61,130 bases of DNA from an uncultured Clostridiaceae bacterium (GTDB lineage: Bacteria > Bacillota > Clostridia > TANB77 > CAG-508), in the NCBI GenBank assembly GCA_946493085.1, contig CAMMAC010000006.1:1-61130 (forward strand). Direction: 5' to 3'. Positions 35,293 through 44,287 of this stretch are shown here, piece after piece. Positions within the stretch are counted from its first letter, which is position 1; each line of letters opens with the position of its first letter. The translations under genes were made by a program, and so were the position numbers. Below the pieces are notes generated by a model. It worked only from the letters and a program-made list of their open reading frames with translations. It was not told the origin of the DNA and made no database searches.

Positions 35293-36180
35293 ATGAAAAT
35301 AAAACAATTAGATAATTGCAAAATTTGTCCTCATGAATGTATGGCAAAAAGAAATGAAGGGCAAATAGGAAAATGTGGTTGTAATGATAAAATAAAAGTA
35401 GCGTTAGTTTCACTTCACTATTATGAGGAACCTTGTATTAGCGGAAAAGAAGGTTCTGGTACTATATTTTTCTCTAACTGTAATATGCACTGCCTATTTT
35501 GTCAAAATTATGAGATTAGTCAGCTAGGTAAGGGAAAAGAAATGACGATAGAAAGCTTAGCAGAAGCGATGCTAGAGCAACAAAAAAAGGGAGCAAACAA
35601 CATTAATTTAGTAACGCCTACTACATATGCTTATTCTATTAAAGAAGCAATTCTATTAGCAAAAAAGAGGGGACTTACCCTTCCTATTATATATAATTCT
35701 AATGGTTATGAAAAAGTAGAAACATTAAAAGATTTGGAAGGGTATATTGATGTATATCTGCCAGATTTAAAATATTATACAGACGAATTAGCTAAAAAAT
35801 ATTCTGGTATCACAAACTATTTTTCTACTGCTACAAAAGCGATACAAGAAATGTATAGACAAGTAGGCATAGCTAAGTTTGATGAAAGAGGTATTATTCA
35901 AAAAGGAATAATAGTGAGACATCTTGTATTACCTAATCATTTGCAAAATAGTAAACACATTTTGAAATGGATAAAAGAGAATATGCCAGAGGATATTTAT
36001 GTAAGTGTTATGGCACAATATTTTCCTACTTATAAAGCAAAGGAAGATGCTCTGATTAATAGAAAATTAACGAAAAAAGAATATAAAGAGATAGAAGAGT
36101 ATTTTTATCTGTTAGATATACATAATGGCTATATACAGGAATTAGGAGAGCATGAAGAAGAATATGTGCCAAATTTTTGA
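35293..36180 (+). CDS. Radical SAM protein, PflX / PFL-activase-like
   Basis: Protein of 295 residues with an N-terminal Cys cluster (CKICPHECMAKR, CGC) and the radical SAM motif CNMHCLFCQN (CxxxCxxC) near residue 65. This matches COG1313, related to pyruvate formate-lyase activases, substrate unknown. The ATG at 35293 follows AAGGAAAG; an ATG at 35263 would sit at the transcription start and is less likely. Monocistronic between its own promoter and that of thyX. Confidence 0.88.
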   Translation: MKIKQLDNCKICPHECMAKRNEGQIGKCGCNDKIKVALVSLHYYEEPCISGKEGSGTIFFSNCNMHCLFCQNYEISQLGKGKEMTIESLAEAMLEQQKKGANNINLVTPTTYAYSIKEAILLAKKRGLTLPIIYNSNGYEKVETLKDLEGYIDVYLPDLKYYTDELAKKYSGITNYFSTATKAIQEMYRQVGIAKFDERGIIQKGIIVRHLVLPNHLQNSKHILKWIKENMPEDIYVSVMAQYFPTYKAKEDALINRKLTKKEYKEIEEYFYLLDIHNGYIQELGEHEEEYVPNF

Positions 36181-36186
36181 TTTTTG

Positions 36187-36215
36187 TTGACTAGACAATG
36201 TTTTTGTAATAAAAT
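36187..36215 (+). promoter_or_regulatory. Promoter of thyX
   Basis: TTGACT (36187-36192), 17 bases, TAAAAT (36210-36215). Confidence 0.7.
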
Positions 36216-36280
36216 CTTAACATAAGTCATTTTAGTAACCATTAACAATAGCATTTATTGAAAAAAGGAGATGGAAACAA

Positions 36281-37444
36281 ATGAAAATGAGAGTTTTAGC
36301 ATCCACAAAAGTAGGCTATGAACTTCCCGTACAAGAGGCTGTTCAGTTTTCAGGAACAGAAGCAGGCTTTTGCTATATGCCAGATGATGTAGACACTCTT
36401 TTAGCGGAGCCAGAAGAAGCAACCAGAAAGAGAGCAAACGGAACTATGAAATCTGGTCATCATAGTGTCTTTGGACATGTTAGCTACAACTTTGCATTGG
36501 AAGAAGTGCCTAAAATAATGGCAATGATACTAAATAATGAAAAAGTATATCAAACGTCAGAGAAATCTGCAAGATATACGCGTATGACGCCATCTGAACA
36601 GGAGAAAGCTTTATATGAAAAATGGATAGATATATTTTCAGAGGAAATAAGAAAGATTTATCCTGTGTCACAAGAAAACGAAAAGCAAAGAGAAAAAAAT
36701 ATACGAAAGAAAGCCCAAGAAAATGCAAGATATTTAATCAGTGTATTTACTCCGGCAACTTCTATGGGGCATACGTTGGATTTTAGACAGCTCAATTATG
36801 AAATATATTGGGCGGAAAGGTTAATAGAAAAAGAAACCGATTCAGCGTTTTACCAATTGTTAAAACCAGTTTTGGCAGATTTTGTAGAAACTTTTCAGAA
36901 ATATCAAGTGAAGGATATTAATACGGAAGTAAAACAGAGAAGTTTCTCACTATTTGCTGACAGAAAAAGAGAAGAAGAATGGGGAGAAAATTACTGCACA
37001 AATTATTTAGGAACATTTTCACAATTGGCACAAGCTCAAAGGCATCGAACAATCAGTTATGAAATGATGCTTTTAGAGAAACCAAGGTATTTTGTACCTC
37101 CTATTATAGCGGGTACAAAATTAGAGTCGGAATGGTTAAAAGATATTTCTTCGTTAGAGTCTTATTTTCCACAAGGAATGTTAGTGTGGATTAATGAACG
37201 AGGAACTGTAGAAAATTTTGTTTTGAAATGTAAGGAAAGATTGTGCGGAGAGGCACAATTAGAAATTGCACAACAAACACAATGTACAATGCAGAAATAT
37301 CTTAACCATACGAAAGAAAATAAGCCAGAGGTATATCAGTATTTATTGCCATATGCGAAGGGAGCAAGATGTACATTTCCAGGTTACAAATGCACAAAAC
37401 CATGTTTATGGGGTGCAAAAAATGCTTTAAATAGAAAGTTTTAG
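36281..37444 (+). CDS. thyX: Flavin-dependent thymidylate synthase, long form
   Basis: Makes dTMP from dUMP with FAD and methylene-tetrahydrofolate. The ThyX signature is visible as AQRHRTISYEM (about residue 252) along with KSGHHSVFGHVSYNF, KSARYTRM and HTLDFRQLNY. At 387 residues it is much longer than typical ThyX (about 220-260), and the RHR motif lacks the usual downstream Ser/Arg, so it belongs to a divergent long subfamily. A C-terminal Cys-containing block (CTFPGYKCTKPCLWG) could bind metal. The ATG follows AAGGAG. Confidence 0.88.
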   Translation: MKMRVLASTKVGYELPVQEAVQFSGTEAGFCYMPDDVDTLLAEPEEATRKRANGTMKSGHHSVFGHVSYNFALEEVPKIMAMILNNEKVYQTSEKSARYTRMTPSEQEKALYEKWIDIFSEEIRKIYPVSQENEKQREKNIRKKAQENARYLISVFTPATSMGHTLDFRQLNYEIYWAERLIEKETDSAFYQLLKPVLADFVETFQKYQVKDINTEVKQRSFSLFADRKREEEWGENYCTNYLGTFSQLAQAQRHRTISYEMMLLEKPRYFVPPIIAGTKLESEWLKDISSLESYFPQGMLVWINERGTVENFVLKCKERLCGEAQLEIAQQTQCTMQKYLNHTKENKPEVYQYLLPYAKGARCTFPGYKCTKPCLWGAKNALNRKF

Positions 37445-37449
37445 GAAGA

Positions 37450-37490
37450 AAGGCAAAGAGTTGAAATTTGATTAACTCTTTGCCTTCTTT
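37450..37490 (+). terminator. Intrinsic terminator after thyX
   Basis: AAGGCAAAGAGTT (37450-37462) pairs exactly with 37474-37486, followed by CTTT. Confidence 0.85.
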
Positions 37491-37578
37491 CTTAAAGCAA
37501 TGAAATTTATAGCAACTGTTGTAATATCTTATCAATGTTAGGAAATGTAAGTTTTTTCAATTCTAGCTTAAAAAATAA

Positions 37579-37600
37579 GGCTTACCAAAAAAGGTAAGCC
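37579..37600. terminator. Small hairpin in the thyX-ylxM gap
   Basis: GGCTTACC and GGTAAGCC pair around a six-base A loop. There is no T run on the plus strand, so its role is unclear. Confidence 0.5.
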
Positions 37601-37610
37601 CCAAAATAAA

Positions 37611-37768
37611 ATTTATTCACTCTATCATTTATAACTCGCCAAAGAGGCGGCGGCAAATACATTTATCCACTCTATCACTTATAACTCGCCAAAGAGGTGG
37701 CGGCAAATACATTTATCCACTCTATCACTTATAACTCGCCAAAGAGGTGGCGACAAACACATTTATCT
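37611..37768. repeat. Three tandem 50-bp repeats with internal hairpin
   Basis: Units start at 37611, 37661 and 37711, with eight bases of a fourth at 37761. Copies 2 and 3 differ at about two positions, copy 1 at about three. Each holds CGCCAAAGAGGTGGCG (copy 1: GGCGGCG), a short GC-rich stem in an otherwise AT-rich gap of about 470 bases. There are no unique spacers, so it is not a CRISPR array. Apart from this and the hairpins around it I see nothing in the gap. Confidence 0.9.
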
Positions 37769-37853
37769 AAACAATGATATAAGCATAATAGCATAAAATA
37801 TGTTCCATTGCAACAATTTTTCTTACGAATTCCACTTTTTTTCACCAAACCCC

Positions 37854-37882
37854 TTGACAAAACAAAAAAAATAGTGTAAAGT
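37854..37882 (+). promoter_or_regulatory. Promoter of the ylxM-ffh operon
   Basis: Consensus TTGACA (37854-37859), 17 bases, TAAAGT (37877-37882). Confidence 0.8.
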
Positions 37883-37911
37883 ATATTAGCATTACAAAAG
37901 AGGTGGTAATT

Positions 37912-38259
37912 ATGGAAAAAAATGTGAAGGTTAGCATTCTGTGTGAAATATACGGAAAGCTTTTAACAGAAAAACAGTTAGAAGTCTTAAATGACTACTA
38001 TAATAATGACCTATCTCTTTCGGAAATTGCAGAAAATAATCATATCACAAGACAAGCTGTGAGAGACATTATCAAGAAGGGAGAGAATAAACTTTTCGAA
38101 CTAGAAGAAAAGCTTTTGTTTATGGAAAAGAAAATGGAACAAGAAAAATTATTACAAGATGTTTTAAATGAACTAAGCAAATTACAAGATACTTCTTCTG
38201 ATAAAAAAGTAGAAAAAATCTTGGATCATGTTAGAAAAGAATTAAGTTGTTTAGTGTAA
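37912..38259 (+). CDS. ylxM: YlxM/p13 family helix-turn-helix protein
   Basis: Sigma-70 region 4-like protein of 115 residues; LSLSEIAENNHITRQAVRDII is the helix-turn-helix (residues about 39-59). YlxM proteins are encoded directly upstream of ffh in Bacillota and are linked to the signal recognition particle. ATG 37912 follows AGAGGTGG. ffh begins 28 bases downstream. Confidence 0.93.
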   Translation: MEKNVKVSILCEIYGKLLTEKQLEVLNDYYNNDLSLSEIAENNHITRQAVRDIIKKGENKLFELEEKLLFMEKKMEQEKLLQDVLNELSKLQDTSSDKKVEKILDHVRKELSCLV

Positions 38260-38287
38260 GAACAAAGGAATAGGAGGAACGGAAAAT

Positions 38288-39637
38288 ATGGCTTTTGAAG
38301 GGTTATCTTCTAAATTGCAAGGCATTACAAGAAAATTAAGAGGAAAAGCAAGAATTACAGAATCAGATTTAAAAGATATGCTAAGAGAAGTAAAACTTGC
38401 CTTATTAGAAGCAGATGTGAACTATAAAGTGGTAAAAGAATTTATAGATACCATACAAACAAAGGCATTAGGGCAAGATGTTTTAAAGTCATTAACACCG
38501 GGACAACAAGTAGTAAAGATTGTAAAAGATGAACTAGTAGAACTTCTAGGAGGACAGGAAAGTAAAATTCACTTTACACCAAATCCACCTACTATTATTA
38601 TGTTGGTAGGATTGCAAGGTTCTGGTAAAACAACTACAGCTGGAAAACTAGCGAATCTCCTAAGAAAACAAGGGAAAAAACCATTATTGGTAGCTTGCGA
38701 TGTTTATAGACCAGCAGCTATCAAACAATTACAAGTGGTAGGTGCACAGCTGAATATACCAGTCTATAGTAACGAAAATTCAAAAGATGTAGTACATATT
38801 GCGAAACAAGCAGTAAGTGTAGCCATTAGCAAATTAAACGATGTTGTTATTTTAGATACAGCGGGAAGATTACATATTGATGAAGAACTAATGGAAGAAC
38901 TAAAAAATATAAAAGCAAATGTAAAACCACATGAAATTTTGTTAGTAGTAGATAGTATGACTGGTCAAGATGCAGTAAATGTAGCATCTAGCTTTAATGA
39001 AGCACTAGGAATTGATGGTGTGGTACTTACAAAGTTAGATGGTGATACTCGTGGTGGTGCAGCTATTTCTGTTAAGAAAGTAACAGGAAGACCAATTAAA
39101 TTTGCGGCAACAGGAGAAAAACTAAGTGATATAGAAGTATTTCATCCAGAAAGAATGGCATCTCGTATTTTAGGAATGGGAGATGTATTATCCATTATTG
39201 AAAAAGCAGAAGAGGCAATAGACTTAGAAGAAGCTGAAAAATTAGAAAAACAATTAAAAAAGAAAGAATTTGACTTAGAAGATTATTTAACACAACTAAG
39301 GCAAGTGAAAAAAATGGGTTCTTTTTCTTCTATTTTAAAGATGTTGCCGGGTATGGCAAATATCAAGGATTTAAAAGTAGATGATAAAGAATTTACAAGA
39401 ATAGAAGCAATGATTTGCTCTATGACAGCAGAAGAAAGAAGAAATCCACGTTTGTTAAATGCAAGTAGAAGAATTCGTATCGCAAAGGGAAGCGGAACAA
39501 GCGTACAGCAAATTAATCAGTTTATGAAATCTTTTGAAATGACACAAAAAATGATGAAGAAAATGCAAAATGAAAAAGGACTTAAAAACATGATGAAAAA
39601 TTTAAATCCAAACGATTTAAAAAATATGATGAAATAG
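38288..39637 (+). CDS. ffh: Signal recognition particle protein Ffh
   Basis: SRP54 GTPase of 449 residues that targets nascent membrane proteins to FtsY and SecYEG. N domain (about 1-90), G domain with GLQGSGKTTTAGKL (about 105), DTAGRLHID and TKLDGDTRGGAA, and a methionine-rich M domain (about 300-449) ending in repeated Met-Lys clusters. The ATG follows AGGAGGAACGG. Second gene of the operon. Confidence 0.98.
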   Translation: MAFEGLSSKLQGITRKLRGKARITESDLKDMLREVKLALLEADVNYKVVKEFIDTIQTKALGQDVLKSLTPGQQVVKIVKDELVELLGGQESKIHFTPNPPTIIMLVGLQGSGKTTTAGKLANLLRKQGKKPLLVACDVYRPAAIKQLQVVGAQLNIPVYSNENSKDVVHIAKQAVSVAISKLNDVVILDTAGRLHIDEELMEELKNIKANVKPHEILLVVDSMTGQDAVNVASSFNEALGIDGVVLTKLDGDTRGGAAISVKKVTGRPIKFAATGEKLSDIEVFHPERMASRILGMGDVLSIIEKAEEAIDLEEAEKLEKQLKKKEFDLEDYLTQLRQVKKMGSFSSILKMLPGMANIKDLKVDDKEFTRIEAMICSMTAEERRNPRLLNASRRIRIAKGSGTSVQQINQFMKSFEMTQKMMKKMQNEKGLKNMMKNLNPNDLKNMMK

Positions 39638-39717
39638 TTTTTAATTTTATACAATAGAAAAGTAATTTTCTGTTGGAAATATAATAGATTTTGAAGCAAA
39701 AGGAAGAGGTGAATGTT

Positions 39718-39951
39718 ATGGTAAAAATCAGATTAAAAAGAGTAGGTGCAAAAAAAGCTCCATTCTATCACATTGTAGTAGCAGATTCTAGAAGCCCAAG
39801 AGATGGAAAAATCATTGAGCAAATTGGAACATATGATCCAATGACAAATCCTTCTACAATCGTAGTAGATAAAGAAAAAGTAGAAGCTTGGATCAAAAAT
39901 GGTGCAAAACCAACTGATACAGTAAAAGCTTTAATTGAAAAAGCAAACTAA
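39718..39951 (+). CDS. rpsP: 30S ribosomal protein bS16
   Basis: 77 residues; [20 protein letters not shown] is the invariant start of bS16, which stabilises the 30S body. ATG 39718 follows AAGAGGTG. Same operon as ffh. Confidence 0.98.
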   Translation: MVKIRLKRVGAKKAPFYHIVVADSRSPRDGKIIEQIGTYDPMTNPSTIVVDKEKVEAWIKNGAKPTDTVKALIEKAN

Positions 39952-40010
39952 GTATTCTTAAATAGAAAAACTAGTTAGGTGGATGCCTAAGAAAGGAAGG
40001 ATACTTAAAA

Positions 40011-40247
40011 ATGGAAAAAATGTTAGAAACCATGGTAAAAAGCCTAGTAGAGGAAAAAGAAGAAGTTACCATTACACAAACAGAGGGTAGTTCTGAAAAA
40101 GAAATAAGCTTTGTTGTAAAAGTAGCTACATCCGATATGGGAAGAGTCATTGGTAAACAAGGAAGGGTTGCAAAAGCAATTCGAACTGTTATGAAAGCAA
40201 TTGCAGGCAGAGAACATAAAAAAGTTGTAATAGAATTTGTAAGTTAG
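40011..40247 (+). CDS. khpA: KH-domain RNA-binding protein KhpA
   Basis: 78 residues with one KH domain, GRVIGKQGRVAKAIRTV (about residues 44-60, GxxG as GKQG). KhpA dimerises with KhpB and binds RNA in Bacillota. Its position between rpsP and rimM is typical. Preceded by AGAAAGGAAGG. Confidence 0.95.
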   Translation: MEKMLETMVKSLVEEKEEVTITQTEGSSEKEISFVVKVATSDMGRVIGKQGRVAKAIRTVMKAIAGREHKKVVIEFVS

Positions 40248-40257
40248 AGGAAAATAG

Positions 40258-40770
40258 ATGGAAGCATATTTAGAAATAGGACAAATTGTGAATACTTTTG
40301 GAATAAAAGGAGTGCTAAAAGTAAAACCTTTTACAGATGAAATAACACGATTTGAAGATTTAAAAAAAGTTTATATATGCGAAAAAACAGGATTAAAACA
40401 AGTAACGATAGAAAAGGTAAGTTATCATAAAGATATGGTTTTGTTAAAATGTAAAGGCATAGAAGACAAAACAGAGGCAGAAAAGTATAAAGGTCTTTAC
40501 TTAAAGATTGATAGAAAAGATGCCAAAGAATTACCAGAAGATACTTATTTTATTGCTGATTTACTTGGGTTAGAAGTTTATACAGAAGAAGGACGAAACC
40601 TAGGAATAGTAGAAGATATTTTCCCAACAGGGAGCAATGACGTTTATGTGGTCAAAGACCCAGAAACAGGAAAGCAAGTACTATTACCTGCAATTAGTGA
40701 AGTCATAAAAGACATTAATCTAAAAGAAAAGAAAATAATCGTTCATTTACTAGAAGGGTTAGAAAGTTAG
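40258..40770 (+). CDS. rimM: Ribosome maturation factor RimM
   Basis: 170 residues; assists 30S maturation around bS13/uS19. N-terminal barrel ([20 protein letters not shown]) and C-terminal PRC domain ([17 protein letters not shown]). Starts ten bases after khpA and 16 bases before trmD, as in most bacteria. Confidence 0.96.
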   Translation: MEAYLEIGQIVNTFGIKGVLKVKPFTDEITRFEDLKKVYICEKTGLKQVTIEKVSYHKDMVLLKCKGIEDKTEAEKYKGLYLKIDRKDAKELPEDTYFIADLLGLEVYTEEGRNLGIVEDIFPTGSNDVYVVKDPETGKQVLLPAISEVIKDINLKEKKIIVHLLEGLES

Positions 40771-40786
40771 AAAGGAAGCAAAAACA

Positions 40787-41450
40787 ATGCAATTTGATGT
40801 GCTTACACTTTTCCCAGAAATGTTTATTCCGTTAAAACAAAGCATTTTAGGAAGAGCACAAGAAAAAGAACTCATTCAAATTCATACAGTGAATATGAGA
40901 GATTTTTCAAAAGATAAACACAAAAAAGTAGATGACACACCTTATGGTGGCGGTAATCGGTATGGTAATTAGACCAGACATTGTATATGATGCTTTTCAA
41001 TCTGTGTGGGAGGAACAAGCAAAAGTTATTTTTTTATCACCACAAGGAAAAACGCTTACCCAGAAAAAAATAATTGATTTAAGTAAGGAAAAACATCTTA
41101 TCTTAATTTGCGGACATTATGAAGGAATTGATGAAAGAGTCATAGAAGAAATTCAGCCAGAAGAAATTTCTATAGGAGATTATGTACTAACTGGTGGAGA
41201 GCTACCAGCTATGGTATTAATAGATAGTGTTAGCCGTTATGTAGAAGGCGTTTTGGCAGAAGGTTCTGTAGAAGAAGAATCTTTTAGCAAAAACTATTTA
41301 GAATATCCACAGTACACAAGACCAGAAATTTTTAGAGGAAGAAAAGTACCAGAAGTGCTTTTATCAGGACATCATGAAAATATTCGCAAATGGAGAGAAG
41401 AACAGGCTTTGAAAAGAACAAAGAAAAAAAGACCAGATTTATTAAAATAA
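40787..41450 (+). CDS. trmD: tRNA (guanine-N1)-methyltransferase, with +1 frameshift at an in-frame CGG
   Basis: TrmD makes m1G37 in tRNAs with G36, which prevents +1 frameshifting by the ribosome. From ATG 40787 the frame reads [13 protein letters not shown] to DDTPYGGGN, then CGG (40958-40960) at codon 58 and a TAG three codons later. Skipping the C at 40958 gives GMVIRPD and the rest of the trefoil-knot SPOUT enzyme ([22 protein letters not shown]) to 41450; 220 residues joined. The break falls in the most conserved block of the family. Neighbours rimM and rplS are intact. If functional, a factor that guards reading frame itself depends on a +1 shift. Confidence 0.93.
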
Positions 41451-41474
41451 AAATTAAGAAAGGAGAATATCAAA

Positions 41475-42008
41475 ATGGATATTATAAAATCAATCGAACA
41501 TGAACAATTGAAAAATAAAGTTCCAGACCTTCATGTTGGTGATACAGTAAGAGTACACCAAAGAATTAAAGAAGGAAATAGAGAAAGAATCCAAGTATTC
41601 GAAGGAATTATTATTAAAAAACAAGGCGGTGGAGTAAATAGTACATTCACTGTAAGAAGAGTAGCTTATGGAGTAGGAGTAGAAAAAACATTTTTACTAC
41701 ATTCCCCAATGGTAGAGAAAGTAGAATTAGTAAGAGTTGGTAAAGCAAGAAGAGCAAAACTATACTACCTAAGAGATAGAGTAGGAAAAGCAGCTAAGAC
41801 AAAAGAAAACTTAGGTGCTAGAATAGAAAATAAAGAAATTACTTTAAAAGAAGATTTAGCAGCAGAGCAAGAAGCTGAGGTAAGTACAGCTCCAGAAGAA
41901 GCACCAGCTGTTGAAACTACAGAAGTAGTAGAGCAAGAAGTAGTAGATACTGTAAAAGAAGAAGCTGTAGAAACAGTAAAAGAAGCACCAAAAACAGAAG
42001 AAAAGTAA
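41475..42008 (+). CDS. rplS: 50S ribosomal protein bL19 with acidic C-terminal extension
   Basis: bL19 bridges the two ribosomal subunits. The first about 115 residues ([40 protein letters not shown]) are normal. A further roughly 62 residues follow, rich in Glu, Ala, Thr and Val and with Val-Glu-Thr repeats, giving 177 residues against the usual about 115. Last gene of the operon; no strong terminator was seen after it. Confidence 0.96.
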   Translation: MDIIKSIEHEQLKNKVPDLHVGDTVRVHQRIKEGNRERIQVFEGIIIKKQGGGVNSTFTVRRVAYGVGVEKTFLLHSPMVEKVELVRVGKARRAKLYYLRDRVGKAAKTKENLGARIENKEITLKEDLAAEQEAEVSTAPEEAPAVETTEVVEQEVVDTVKEEAVETVKEAPKTEEK

Positions 42009-42124
42009 ATTTTATAAAAAAGGAACATACAAATGAAAAGGCAAAAAATCTCTTTTTTAGAGTAATGTCATAAAAATGTAATGAAATAGAAAATAAAATG
42101 TAACAATAAATCCCCCAAAAAGAG

Positions 42125-42153
42125 TTGACGAGAAAATAAAAAAGCGTTACACT
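42125..42153 (+). promoter_or_regulatory. Promoter of the LPQTG protein gene
   Basis: TTGACG (42125-42130), 17 bases, TACACT (42148-42153). Confidence 0.6.
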
Positions 42154-42243
42154 ATTATTAGTTACAAAATTTATATTTTTTGCATAAATTAAGTGAAAAA
42201 TATAAATAATAATAGAAATTTCATAAGAAAAAGGAGAAAGAAT

Positions 42244-42618
42244 ATGAAGAATGTAAAATCAAGTAAGATTGTTTTAATTGTATTACTAATGTTGGTATTA
42301 ATGCTAGCAGCAACTAACGTATTTGCTACAGGGAATTCTGGAGATGTAATACAAATAAATATAACGACAAATCCATCTACGAATACAGCTACCCCTACCA
42401 ATACACCAGCAGCTAATACAACTACCAATACACAAACAAATATAGCAGCACCAATTACTAATACAGCAGGAAGTACTTATACGAACAACACAGGAAATAC
42501 AAATACATTGCCACAAACAGGTGATGCAAGTGATTATGCTATCTTTCTATTAATAGCAATTTCTATTGTAATAGCAGTGTATGCCTATAAAAAGGTAAGA
42601 GATTATAATATAAAATAA
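42244..42618 (+). CDS. Short LPQTG cell-wall-anchored protein
   Basis: 124 residues. A signal peptide (hydrophobic about 9-28, ending NVFATG) is followed by a low-complexity Asn/Thr/Ala/Pro stretch and a sortase signal: LPQTG at about residue 88, a hydrophobic helix and a basic tail (YKKVRDYNIK). The mature part is about 60 residues, so it may be a spacer or a wall-linked peptide rather than an adhesin. ATG 42244 follows AAGGAGAAAG. A sortase gene lies on the opposite strand immediately downstream. Confidence 0.88.
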   Translation: MKNVKSSKIVLIVLLMLVLMLAATNVFATGNSGDVIQINITTNPSTNTATPTNTPAANTTTNTQTNIAAPITNTAGSTYTNNTGNTNTLPQTGDASDYAIFLLIAISIVIAVYAYKKVRDYNIK

Positions 42619-42633
42619 AATAGAAAACATGAA

Positions 42634-42670
42634 CATGAACTTTAAGGAAGGTCCCTAAAGTTCATGTTTT
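42634..42670. repeat. Palindromic repeat, copy D, acting as terminator
   Basis: Arms CATGAACTTTAAGG and CCCTAAAGTTCATG (42634-42666), followed by TTTTTG, so this copy can terminate the LPQTG transcript. Confidence 0.85.
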
Positions 42671-42702
42671 TGTAATCTGGGAAAATTCCTTGCAATCCAG
42701 GC

Positions 42703-42729
42703 GCAATTTATGGACATTCTTTAAATTGC
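42703..42729. repeat. Palindromic repeat, copy E (divergent)
   Basis: GCAATTTA, then TGGACATTCT-type core, then TAAATTGC. It encloses the stop codon of the sortase gene (42723-42721). Confidence 0.7.
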
Positions 42730-43359
42730 AGTTTTTGCCTGAATAATGGTACGAGAACCTTTTAAGTTGTTACAAGTAATTAAAGTGACTTGTTTTTCTC
42801 CATTAGTATCTTGTGATAAGCAACTAGTATTAGAAGCTTCCACTTCGAATTTATCAAAAATAGTATAAGAAATTGCATTTCCACTCAAATCATATAGTTT
42901 AATTTCGTCTTCTAAATCTAAAAGATAAGTTTTCCCAAATAAAGTCCCATTGGCATTGTTGTGTCCAGCAATACAAAGATTTCCTATTTCGTTGGGCATA
43001 GGGCCTGCAAAACGGCAAGGAGAAATTTTTAGCAATTCATCTGTTGTAGTAGATAAAATAGGATAAGCAAGTTTAATAGCAGGAATTTCAATAATGCCTA
43101 TCACAAAAGGTTCAGAAGAGGAAAGAGAGTTTTCTAATTTTTGGGCAGAACTGTTTTCAGAAACTTGATTTACATATAACGTACTCAGCTGAAAACTCTG
43201 CAAATAAGATTGAGATAGCTTTTCATTTTGAGAAGATTGGAAACTAGAGTAAAGATAAAAAATAATGAGAAGGATACATAGTAAAACAGAAAAAGCAAAT
43301 ACTAACAAAAAATGTTTCTTCTTTTTTAAATTAGATTTATGCAACAAAATCTGATTCAT
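42721..43359 (-). CDS. Sortase (class D-like)
   Basis: Membrane-anchored transpeptidase of 212 residues with one N-terminal helix (about 14-38). Catalytic residues are visible: His in CIAGHNNANGT, Cys in VTLITCNN and Arg in GSRTII. It should cleave LPXTG signals; the only one in the window is the LPQTG gene facing it. ATG 43359 follows AAAGGAGG. Both ends of the gene are bordered by palindromes (copies E and F). The subclass assignment is tentative. Confidence 0.88.
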   Translation of the reverse strand: MNQILLHKSNLKKKKHFLLVFAFSVLLCILLIIFYLYSSFQSSQNEKLSQSYLQSFQLSTLYVNQVSENSSAQKLENSLSSSEPFVIGIIEIPAIKLAYPILSTTTDELLKISPCRFAGPMPNEIGNLCIAGHNNANGTLFGKTYLLDLEDEIKLYDLSGNAISYTIFDKFEVEASNTSCLSQDTNGEKQVTLITCNNLKGSRTIIQAKTAI

Positions 43360-43420
43360 TTTTACTTTTTCCTCCTTTTTTCTTAGTATGAGCGAAACAT
43401 AGAAATTTATGCAATGCAAT

Positions 43421-43449
43421 TGAACTTTAAGGAAGGTCTCTAAAGTTCA
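43421..43449. repeat. Palindromic repeat, copy F
   Basis: 29 bases, arms TGAACTTTAAGGA and TCTCTAAAGTTCA, lying between the divergent sortase and pyrH genes. A divergent position cannot be a shared terminator. Confidence 0.82.
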
Positions 43450-43542
43450 AAGAAAATTAAAAATTTCTTAAGAAAGTGTTTCTTTTTCTATGAGTTATGT
43501 GATAGAATAAGGGCATAAAATAAAAAAGGAGTGATTGAAAAA

Positions 43543-44250
43543 GTGCCAGAAACAAAATATAAACGTATTTTACTAAAACTAAGCGGAGAAGCGTTGGCAG
43601 GAGAGAAAAAAACAGGAGTTGATGCAGAGGTTTTAGGAAAGATATGTGACCAAGTAAAAAATGTTGTAGAGCTTGGTGTGGAAGTGGCAATTGTAGTAGG
43701 TGGAGGTAACTTTTGGAGAGGCAGATATGGCCATCAAATGGAGAGAACAACTTCTGATTATATGGGAATGCTTGCTACAGCAATGAATGGTTTAGCTTTG
43801 CAAGACGCTCTAGAATCTAGAGGAATTATGACAAGGTTGCAAACGGCTATTGAAATGAGAGAAGTAGCAGAGCCATACATTAGAAGAAAAGCCACAAAAC
43901 ATTTAGAAAAAGGAAGAGTTGTTATTTTTTCTTGTGGTACAGGAAACCCATATTTTACAACAGATACTGCGGCAGCTTTAAGAGCAGCAGAAATTAATGC
44001 AGAAGTGATTTTACTTGCCAAAACAATTGATGGTGTATATAGCGCTGATCCAAAAATAGATAAAAACGCAATAAAATATGATGAAATTACTTATTTAGAT
44101 ATTTTAAATCAAGATTTAAAAGTAATGGATGCAACAGCAACTTCGCTATGTATGGACAATCATATTCCACTTATTGTGTTTGGAATTGATAAACCAGAAA
44201 ACATGGTAAGGATTGTTGAAGGAGAAAAAATAGGAACAATGGTTAAGTAG
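43543..44250 (+). CDS. pyrH: UMP kinase
   Basis: Hexameric bacterial UMP kinase, 235 residues; [14 protein letters not shown] and VGGGNFWRG are family motifs. GTG 43543 is chosen because AAGGAGTGA lies 9 bases upstream; the GTG at 43531 is inside that site. First gene of pyrH-frr-uppS-cdsA-rseP. Confidence 0.97.
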   Translation: MPETKYKRILLKLSGEALAGEKKTGVDAEVLGKICDQVKNVVELGVEVAIVVGGGNFWRGRYGHQMERTTSDYMGMLATAMNGLALQDALESRGIMTRLQTAIEMREVAEPYIRRKATKHLEKGRVVIFSCGTGNPYFTTDTAAALRAAEINAEVILLAKTIDGVYSADPKIDKNAIKYDEITYLDILNQDLKVMDATATSLCMDNHIPLIVFGIDKPENMVRIVEGEKIGTMVK

Positions 44251-44287
44251 ACAAAAAGAATATAAAAAATAAAGGAGAGAAAAAAAC

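Noticed and set aside
37611..37768. CRISPR array
   Set aside because: The 50-bp units are contiguous with no unique spacers, and no cas genes are present.
40951..40965. Random sequencing error as the cause of the extra C
   Set aside because: Not excluded, but disfavoured: the C is not in a homopolymer and always precedes GG in the same codon phase, while many other GG sites are unaffected.
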